From Rubrivivax sp. (GTDB lineage: Bacteria; Pseudomonadota; Gammaproteobacteria; Burkholderiales; Burkholderiaceae_C), in contig JAUYAJ010000620.1 of NCBI GenBank assembly GCA_030693565.1, positions 1 to 40,214 on the forward strand: a DNA stretch of 40,214 nt, read 5' to 3'. The position numbers and the translations under genes were made by a program. Within the stretch, counting starts at the first letter, position 1. Each line of letters opens with the position of its first letter. Under the pieces are notes generated by a model that saw only the letters and a list, made by a program, of their open reading frames with translations, made no database searches and was not told the origin of the DNA. Below are positions 34,997 through 40,214 of this stretch, in pieces.

Positions 34997-36274
34997 ATGG
35001 ATCGAATTTCCCCCACCGCCGCGGTCGCGCCGCCCGCGCGCATCGCTCTGGACATCGGCTCGACCGTGGTCAAGATCGCACGCGTCGGCAGCGACGGCCA
35101 GCTTGAGTCGCAGCAGTTCTTTCCGCGCGACTTCGAAGCCGGCGTCGCCGGCCAGCTCGGCAGCCTGCTGGCCGAACTGGGCATAGACCCCGAGCTCGAA
35201 CCCATCCTGGCCTGTTCGTCGGCCAACGGCGGCCTGCGCGTGGGCATCGTCTGCCTGAGTCAGCACTTCAGCGGCGCCGCGCTGCGCAACCAGGTGCTGC
35301 TGGCTGGCGCCAACCCGGTGTTCGTCCACGACCTCGACGAGGCCCAGGGCGATGCACGCCGGGTCGACATCCTGCTCGTCGGCGGCGGCATCGACAACGA
35401 CGACGCAGCGCCAGCGGCGCTGCGCCTGCAAAGCTTCGACCCCACGCGCTACGGCTATGCGGCGCTGGTCTACGCCGGCAACCGCCATCTGGCGGCGGCC
35501 TTTGCCCAGCGCTTCCCGCAGGCGGTGGTGATCGCCAACCCGCTTGGCGAAACCTTGTCCGACCGCGTCGGCAGCGTCTTCGAGTGCGTGCGCCGCGCCT
35601 ATCTGGACGACCTGGTGCTGAAGGAAGGCGTCTCAGAGCTGCCGCCGTCGATCGCCCGCAGCATCCGGCCCACGCCCGAGGTGGCGAGCCGGGGCTTTCT
35701 GCGCTCGGTGATGAACCAGTCCAGCTTCGCTATCGTCGGCGCCTGCATCGCGCTGGACATCGGCGGCGCCACCACCGACCTGCACTACACGGTGGAAGTG
35801 GTCGCCGACGACAGCCCGGAGCGGCCGTCCAGCGGCGTCTCGGTGGCGCGCTACGTGTTCACCGACCTGGGCATCGTCGCCTCGCGTGACACCTTGCTGA
35901 TGCAGTTGCGCAGCCATCCGCAGCTTTACGAGTTCCTGTGCGCCGTGCACGGCGCCAGCGTGCGCGAGCTTTACGCCGCGCTGCGCGAAGGTGACCACGA
36001 ACCGTCTGCCGAGCTGCTGTCCTACGCTTGTCTGTTCCTGGCGCTGGACCGTTTCAGCACGGGCCGCGGGCCGGGGCTGCCGGTGGCGCAACTCGACCGC
36101 GTGGCGCAGATCATCCTCACCGGGGGCGCGGCCCAGGTGCTCGACGAAGCCGTCGTCGGTCGCATCACCGCGTTGCGGCTGGCACCGACGACACCGGCGC
36201 CGCTGGTGCAGATCGACCGCCGCTACGAGATCTGGGTCGCCGGCATCACCTGGACCGAGGACTTGCAGCCATGA
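34997..36274 (+). CDS. glmL: MutL-type glutamate mutase-associated ATPase (GlmL)
   Basis: A 425-residue ASKHA-fold protein of the glutamate mutase L family. The two phosphate motifs are IALDIGSTVVKIARV (about residue 15-29) and CIALDIGGATTDLHYTVEV. LACSSANGGLRVGIVCLS and LVGGGIDNDDAA match this family. MutL/GlmL is found with glutamate mutase and is thought to act as a chaperone or reactivating factor for the B12 enzyme; it has nothing to do with DNA mismatch repair MutL. It starts 14 bases after the epsilon subunit and its stop overlaps the decarboxylase ATG as ATGA. Confidence 0.9.
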   Translation: MDRISPTAAVAPPARIALDIGSTVVKIARVGSDGQLESQQFFPRDFEAGVAGQLGSLLAELGIDPELEPILACSSANGGLRVGIVCLSQHFSGAALRNQVLLAGANPVFVHDLDEAQGDARRVDILLVGGGIDNDDAAPAALRLQSFDPTRYGYAALVYAGNRHLAAAFAQRFPQAVVIANPLGETLSDRVGSVFECVRRAYLDDLVLKEGVSELPPSIARSIRPTPEVASRGFLRSVMNQSSFAIVGACIALDIGGATTDLHYTVEVVADDSPERPSSGVSVARYVFTDLGIVASRDTLLMQLRSHPQLYEFLCAVHGASVRELYAALREGDHEPSAELLSYACLFLALDRFSTGRGPGLPVAQLDRVAQIILTGGAAQVLDEAVVGRITALRLAPTTPAPLVQIDRRYEIWVAGITWTEDLQP

Positions 36275-37521
36275 AGGCCATCGACTGGATGGGCATGGCG
36301 CCCGCTGAGTGGCAAGCCTTGGCCGCCGCGCACGCGACGCCGTTCTATCTCTTCGACGCCGACCATGTGCGCCAGCGCATCGAGGCCGTGCGCGACGCGC
36401 TGCAAGGCCAGGCCCAGGTCTATTACGCTGTCAAGGCCAACCCCAACCTGGGCTTGCTGCGCGCCGTGCAAACGGTGGCCGATGGCGCCGACATCTCGTC
36501 GGCGGGCGAACTGGTGCAGGCGCAGCTGGCCGGCTTCGACGCCGCGCGCATGAGTTTTGCCGGTCCGGCCAAGACGGTGGGCGAACTGGAAGCGGCGATA
36601 AGCGCCGGCGTCGGCGCCATCAGCGTCGAGTCGCTGCGTGAGATCGACGACTGCGCGCGCATCGCCACCCGGCTGGGGCAGCGTGCGCGCATCCTGGTGC
36701 GTGTCAACCCGCTGCTCGCCAACCGCGCCTACGGCTTGAAGATGGGCGGCCGCGCAGTGCAGTTCGGCATCGAGGAAGACGCCTTGCCGGCGGCCGAGGC
36801 ACGCATCCAGGCCCAAGCCGCGGCGCTCGACTTTCGCGGCATCCATGCCTATGTCGGCAGCCAGTGCTTCGACCCAGCCGGGATCGTCGACGCCACCGCC
36901 AACGCACTGAGGATCGCGCGCGAAATCGAGCAGCGCAGCGGCCTGCGCTGCGCCAAGATCAATCTGGGCGGCGGCTTCGGCGTCGCCCATGCCGAGCAGC
37001 GGCGCGAACTCGACCTGCAGGCGCTGGCCGCGCCGCTGGTGGCGGTGCTGGCGGCGCATCGCCAGGCCGCACCCGACTGCGAGCTGATCTTCGAGCTGGG
37101 CCGCTACCTGAGTGCCGAGGCCGGCATCTACGTCACCCGTGTCATCAGCGGCAAGGTGTCGCGCGGCAAGGCCTTCGTTGCCTGCGACGGCGGCCTGAAC
37201 CAGCACCTGGCGGCCGCCGGCACCTTTGGCGCTGCGCTGCGCGGCAACTTCCCGCTGCGCAATCTGTCGCGCCCGGATGCGCCGCCCGTGGTCTGCCAGA
37301 TCGCCGGGCCTTCGTGCAACCCGACCGACTTGCTCGGCGTCGACGCCAGCGTCGGCGAGCCGCTGGAAGGCGACCTGCTCGGGGTGCTGATGTCGGGCAG
37401 TTACGGGCTCACTGCCAGCCCGGTGCTGTTCCTGGGCCGGCCGACGCCGGTCGAGCTGGTGCGCTGCGACGGCGCCATCACCGTCGGCCGGCGCAGCCAC
37501 CCGATGACCGACTTCAACTAG
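36271..37521 (+). CDS. Type III fold PLP-dependent decarboxylase A
   Basis: A 416-residue alanine-racemase-fold decarboxylase of the DAP/ornithine decarboxylase superfamily. The PLP lysine is Lys55 in YYAVKANPN; SSAGELVQA and SFAGPAKT follow; NLGGGFGV supplies the PLP phosphate loop; and the active-site cysteine is Cys349 in AGPSCNPTDLLG. In DAP decarboxylases this reads CESxD; here CNPTD, so the substrate contacts differ. It is coupled to the MutL gene (ATGA), which suggests that it decarboxylates 3-methylaspartate, free or carrier-bound, to a 3-aminoisobutyryl group, as VinO does. That last step is inference. Confidence 0.88.
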   Translation: MKAIDWMGMAPAEWQALAAAHATPFYLFDADHVRQRIEAVRDALQGQAQVYYAVKANPNLGLLRAVQTVADGADISSAGELVQAQLAGFDAARMSFAGPAKTVGELEAAISAGVGAISVESLREIDDCARIATRLGQRARILVRVNPLLANRAYGLKMGGRAVQFGIEEDALPAAEARIQAQAAALDFRGIHAYVGSQCFDPAGIVDATANALRIAREIEQRSGLRCAKINLGGGFGVAHAEQRRELDLQALAAPLVAVLAAHRQAAPDCELIFELGRYLSAEAGIYVTRVISGKVSRGKAFVACDGGLNQHLAAAGTFGAALRGNFPLRNLSRPDAPPVVCQIAGPSCNPTDLLGVDASVGEPLEGDLLGVLMSGSYGLTASPVLFLGRPTPVELVRCDGAITVGRRSHPMTDFN

Positions 37522-37563
37522 GCGGGCCGCCGAGCCGGCGAGCGCTGCAATGAGATCCAAGCC

Positions 37564-38817
37564 ATGAACGACACCCCAGCGGCCCGCGCGGCGCCCGTCC
37601 ACGCCCCGATGTCCCAGTTCGGCGAAGCCGGCGCCGAGCTCGTCGTCGGCGGCATGCCGCTGTCCAGGCTGGCGGCAAAGGTCGGCAGCACGCCTTTCTA
37701 TGCCTATGACCGCGGCCTGCTGCGTGCGCGCGTCGCCGAGTTGCGCGCCGCCTTGCCGCCCGCTGTCAAGCTGCACTACGCAATGAAGGCCAACCCGATG
37801 CCGGCCGTGGTCGGTTGGATGGCCGGCCTGGTCGACGGTGTCGACGTCGCCTCGGCGGGCGAACTGAAAGTGGCGCTGGACGCCGGCGCCGACCCGGCCG
37901 AAGTCAGTTTCGCCGGCCCCGGCAAGCGCGACGCCGAGTTGCGCCAGGCGGTGGCCGCCGGCGTGCTGGTCAACGTCGAGTCGGCGCGTGAACTGGCGCC
38001 GCTGGCCGCGGCCTCGCAGGCCTTCGGCGTGCCGGCGCGGGTGGCGCTGCGCGTCAACCCCGATTTCGAGCTCAAAGGCTCGGGCATGAAGATGGGCGGC
38101 GGGCCCAAGCAGTTCGGCGTCGACGTCGAGCTGGTGCCGGCCTTGCTGGCCGAGCTGGCGCGGCTGGGCCTGGCCTTCGAAGGCTTCCACCTCTTCGCCG
38201 GCTCGCAGAACCTGCGCGCCGAATCGATCTGCGAAGCGCAGCAGAAGTCTTTCGCGCTGGCGCTGCGGCTGGCCGAATACGCGCCTTCACCGGTGCGTTT
38301 TCTCAACCTCGGCGGCGGCTTCGGCATCCCCTATTTCCCGGGCGAACAGCGGCTCGATCTGGCGCCCATCGGTGCCAACCTGGCCGAGCTGGTGGCGCGC
38401 GCGCGCAGCGAGCTGCCGGCGACGTCTCTGGTCATCGAGCTGGGCCGCTACCTGGTCGGCGAAGCCGGCGTCTACGTCACCCGCATCGTCGACCGCAAGG
38501 TCTCGCGCGGCCAGGTCTTCCTGGTCACCGACGGCGGCCTCAACCACCACCTGGCGGCCTCGGGCAACTTCGGCCAGGTGGTGCGCAAGAACTACCCGGT
38601 CACCGTGGTGCCGCAAGGCCGCCGCAGCGACGCCGTCGAGATCGCCTCGGTGGTCGGCCCGCTGTGCACGCCGCTGGACCTGCTGGCCGACCGCATGGCC
38701 TTGCCGGCGGCCGAGATCGGCGACCTGGCGGTTGTCTTCCAGTCGGGCGCCTACGGCGCCAGTGCCAGCCCGCAGGCCTTTCTGGGCCACGCGCCCTGCG
38801 CCGAAGTGCTGGTCTGA
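37564..38817 (+). CDS. Type III fold PLP-dependent decarboxylase B, exosortase A-associated
   Basis: A 417-residue enzyme of the exosortase A-associated pyridoxal-dependent decarboxylase type (TIGR03099). The PLP lysine is Lys75 in HYAMKANPMP, the phosphate loop is NLGGGFGIPYFPGEQ, and the active-site cysteine is Cys368 in VGPLCTPLDLL. It is clearly paralogous to the preceding gene (SFAGPGK, ELGRYLVGEAGVYVTR against ELGRYLSAEAGIYVTR). It begins about 40 bases after the first decarboxylase. As the conserved XrtA member, it probably pairs with ligase 1 and carrier protein 1. BtrK of butirosin biosynthesis is a precedent for this fold acting on a carrier-bound amino acid. Confidence 0.88.
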   Translation: MNDTPAARAAPVHAPMSQFGEAGAELVVGGMPLSRLAAKVGSTPFYAYDRGLLRARVAELRAALPPAVKLHYAMKANPMPAVVGWMAGLVDGVDVASAGELKVALDAGADPAEVSFAGPGKRDAELRQAVAAGVLVNVESARELAPLAAASQAFGVPARVALRVNPDFELKGSGMKMGGGPKQFGVDVELVPALLAELARLGLAFEGFHLFAGSQNLRAESICEAQQKSFALALRLAEYAPSPVRFLNLGGGFGIPYFPGEQRLDLAPIGANLAELVARARSELPATSLVIELGRYLVGEAGVYVTRIVDRKVSRGQVFLVTDGGLNHHLAASGNFGQVVRKNYPVTVVPQGRRSDAVEIASVVGPLCTPLDLLADRMALPAAEIGDLAVVFQSGAYGASASPQAFLGHAPCAEVLV

Positions 38818-38912
38818 CCCACCCGTTCACAGGGGTGTAGCGGGCGCCGTTCTGCGGGTACATTCGCTGGCGCGGAGGCGCCGATGTCAACCAGAAGAAT
38901 GAACCCGGCCGG

Positions 38913-38933
38913 GCCGGCTGTCCGGCGCTTTTT
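38913..38933 (+). terminator. Possible weak rho-independent terminator
   Basis: A 5-bp GC stem (GCCGG, CTGT loop, CCGGC at 38913-38926) followed by GCTTTTT. It lies about 100 bases after the decarboxylase stop and 13 bases before the next start, so it may also reduce read-through or be chance in GC-rich sequence. Confidence 0.35.
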
Positions 38934-38945
38934 GGGCAGCAGGGC

Positions 38946-40214
38946 ATGTCGGTGACGACGAGCGGCGTCGGCGAGCACGCCGATTCGGCTGCGGCGCCAC
39001 GCGCTGGTGCGCGCAGCCGGCGCCACCGTTTTTCGTGGCGTCATGGCGGCTGGTCGGCATTGCTGACCGTGCTCGGCCTCACGCTGGCAGCCCACCACCC
39101 CTTGTCGGCAGCGCTGGTGACGGCGGCCTTCGTGCTGCTCGGCCTGGCCGTGGCCTGGCGGCCCTGGCTCGGTTTGATGCTGTTGCCGGCGCTGTTGCCG
39201 GCCATCGGACTGATGCCTTGGACCGGCTGGCTCACGCTCGAGGAGTTCGACCTGGCAGTGCTTGCCGTGGCGGCCGGGGCGCATGCGCGGCTGGCTTCGC
39301 GGCGCGGCCTGGCGGGGCTGCGCGATGGCCCTGTCGACGCCGTCGAATCGCGGGCGTCGGCGCTCAAAGGCTTGCTGTTGCTGCCCTACGCGGCGGCCTT
39401 GCTGGTCAGCATGTTGCGCGGTTTCGACGACGCCGGCGGCCTGGTGTGGGGCTGGTGGCAGGGCTATCACGAGCCGCTGAACAGCCTGCGCCTGGCCAAG
39501 AGCTTTTTTCTCGCCCTGCTGCTGCTGCCGATGTGGCGCGCCGTGGTCAGGGCCGCGCCGCGACAAGCCCCGGACAGCCTGGCGCTGGGCCTGTGCGCCG
39601 GGCTGGCCGTGGTCGCCGTGCTGGCGCTGTGGGAGCGCTGGGCCTATACCGATCTGGCCAACTTCTCGTCCGATTACCGCACCACGGCCTTGTTCTGGGA
39701 GATGCATGTCGGCGGCGCTGCCTTTGACGGCTTCCTGGCGTTGACGATGCCGTTTGCCGCCCATGAGCTGACGCGAACCGGCAGCCGCTGGCGCTGGCTG
39801 TTCGCGGCCGCGGCGGTCCTGCTCGGCGCCTATGCGTGCCTGACGACGTTCTCGCGCGCCGTCTACCTGGCGCTGCCGATCGGTCTGGCGGTGATGGCGG
39901 CGCTGCAGGCGCTGGCCGCGCGGCGCCAGCAGCGCGCCGGCGCGGTCACCCGCGAAGGGGTGGTCGCAGTGGCGCTGGCCTGCGCCGCTTTCGCTGCGGT
40001 CGCGGCCACCATGTTCCCGACCAGCGGTTACCGCGGCGCGCTGGCCTTGCTCGGCGCGGCGGCACTGTTGCTGCCGACGGCGGCCTGGCTGCGCGGGCTG
40101 CCTGCCGCGTCCTGGGCGGCCGGCGTGGCGGCCGGTGTGGCGCTGTCGCTGCTGCTGGGCTTGCTGTCTTATGTGCTGCCCAAAGGGCCGTACATCGTCT
40201 ACCTGCTGGCCTGG
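38946..40214 (+). CDS. O-antigen ligase/polymerase-like membrane protein (3' truncated by window edge)
   Basis: The frame from ATG 38946 is open for 423 codons to the window end. After a charged, Arg-rich cytoplasmic start come many hydrophobic segments (for example LLTVLGLTLAAHH, LLLPALLPAIGLMPWTGW, FFLALLLLPMW), a soluble loop with ALWERWAYTDLANFSSDYR, cited by its core WERWAYTDLANF, and CLTTFSRAVYLALPIGLAVM, which has the SR motif region typical of Wzy/WaaL-type proteins (compare TYSRGALLAI in the protein at 8073). It may polymerise or ligate the polysaccharide. The start is ambiguous by a few codons, and the C-terminus is outside the window. Confidence 0.7.
   Translation, partial: MSVTTSGVGEHADSAAAPRAGARSRRHRFSWRHGGWSALLTVLGLTLAAHHPLSAALVTAAFVLLGLAVAWRPWLGLMLLPALLPAIGLMPWTGWLTLEEFDLAVLAVAAGAHARLASRRGLAGLRDGPVDAVESRASALKGLLLLPYAAALLVSMLRGFDDAGGLVWGWWQGYHEPLNSLRLAKSFFLALLLLPMWRAVVRAAPRQAPDSLALGLCAGLAVVAVLALWERWAYTDLANFSSDYRTTALFWEMHVGGAAFDGFLALTMPFAAHELTRTGSRWRWLFAAAAVLLGAYACLTTFSRAVYLALPIGLAVMAALQALAARRQQRAGAVTREGVVAVALACAAFAAVAATMFPTSGYRGALALLGAAALLLPTAAWLRGLPAASWAAGVAAGVALSLLLGLLSYVLPKGPYIVYLLAW

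Noticed and set aside
33155..36274. Glutamate fermentation (methylaspartate pathway) island
   Set aside because: The mutase S, E and L parts are present, but no methylaspartate ammonia-lyase or citramalate genes are nearby, and ligase, carrier and decarboxylase genes surround it. A biosynthetic role is more consistent.
34997..36274. DNA mismatch repair MutL
   Set aside because: The protein has ASKHA ATPase motifs and lies in a glutamate mutase operon; it only shares the name.
36223..38190. Long minus-strand frame opposite the two PLP decarboxylases
   Set aside because: Shadow of two conserved enzymes with visible catalytic residues.

Overview
The window is a GC-rich (except for a few patches) betaproteobacterial segment, most likely Burkholderiales (a Rubrivivax/Leptothrix/Sphaerotilus-like lineage is my inference from base composition and gene set). 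Nearly all of it is one large exopolysaccharide locus of the exosortase A (XrtA)/PEP-CTERM type: exosortase, its associated glycosyltransferases, amidotransferases, hydrolases, carrier protein, acyl ligase and PLP decarboxylase, plus a PEP-CTERM substrate protein.

Layout. (1) 1-9395, plus strand: the 3' part of xrtA fused to an EpsI domain, a UDP-HexNAc dehydrogenase, a glycosyltransferase, a glutamine-dependent asparagine-synthase-like enzyme, two more glycosyltransferases and a Wzy-like membrane protein, mostly with overlapping or nearly touching ends. (2) 9396-19721: a variable, mosaic segment with two decayed genes, a polysaccharide deacetylase, two SAM methyltransferases, a hexapeptide acyltransferase, a tight amino-sugar operon (4,6-dehydratase, nucleotidyltransferase, DegT aminotransferase, glycosyltransferase), an AT-rich methyltransferase and a Wzx-like flippase. 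(3) 19722-28484, minus strand: a PEP-CTERM kelch-like protein with its own strong terminator, then an operon read from 28484 down to 21642: acyl carrier protein, two exosortase-associated alpha/beta hydrolases, a secreted TPR-like protein, a glycosyltransferase, a secreted beta-helix protein and a second asparagine-synthase-like enzyme lacking the glutaminase cysteine. (4) 28694-38817, plus strand: an AMP-forming ligase, a GNAT acyltransferase, a second acyl carrier protein, a second AMP-forming ligase, the three parts of a coenzyme-B12 glutamate (methylaspartate) mutase system (S, E and MutL-like), and two type III PLP decarboxylases. (5) 38946 to the edge: a partial O-antigen-ligase-like membrane protein.

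How the genes fit together. Regions 1-3 would build, flip, polymerise and modify a repeat-unit polysaccharide and couple it to PEP-CTERM protein sorting at the envelope. Region 4 is the unusual part. Glutamate mutase + ligase + carrier protein + PLP decarboxylase is the same enzyme logic that makes 3-aminoisobutyryl-carrier protein for vicenistatin (VinH/VinI, VinN, VinL, VinO), and resembles BtrJ/BtrI/BtrK of butirosin. I infer that this locus makes a carrier-bound beta-amino acid, possibly transferred by the adjacent GNAT enzyme to an amino sugar of the polysaccharide or to another envelope acceptor. No methylaspartate ammonia-lyase gene is present, which argues against a glutamate fermentation role. 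No tRNA, rRNA, CRISPR array, insertion sequence or replication origin was recognised.
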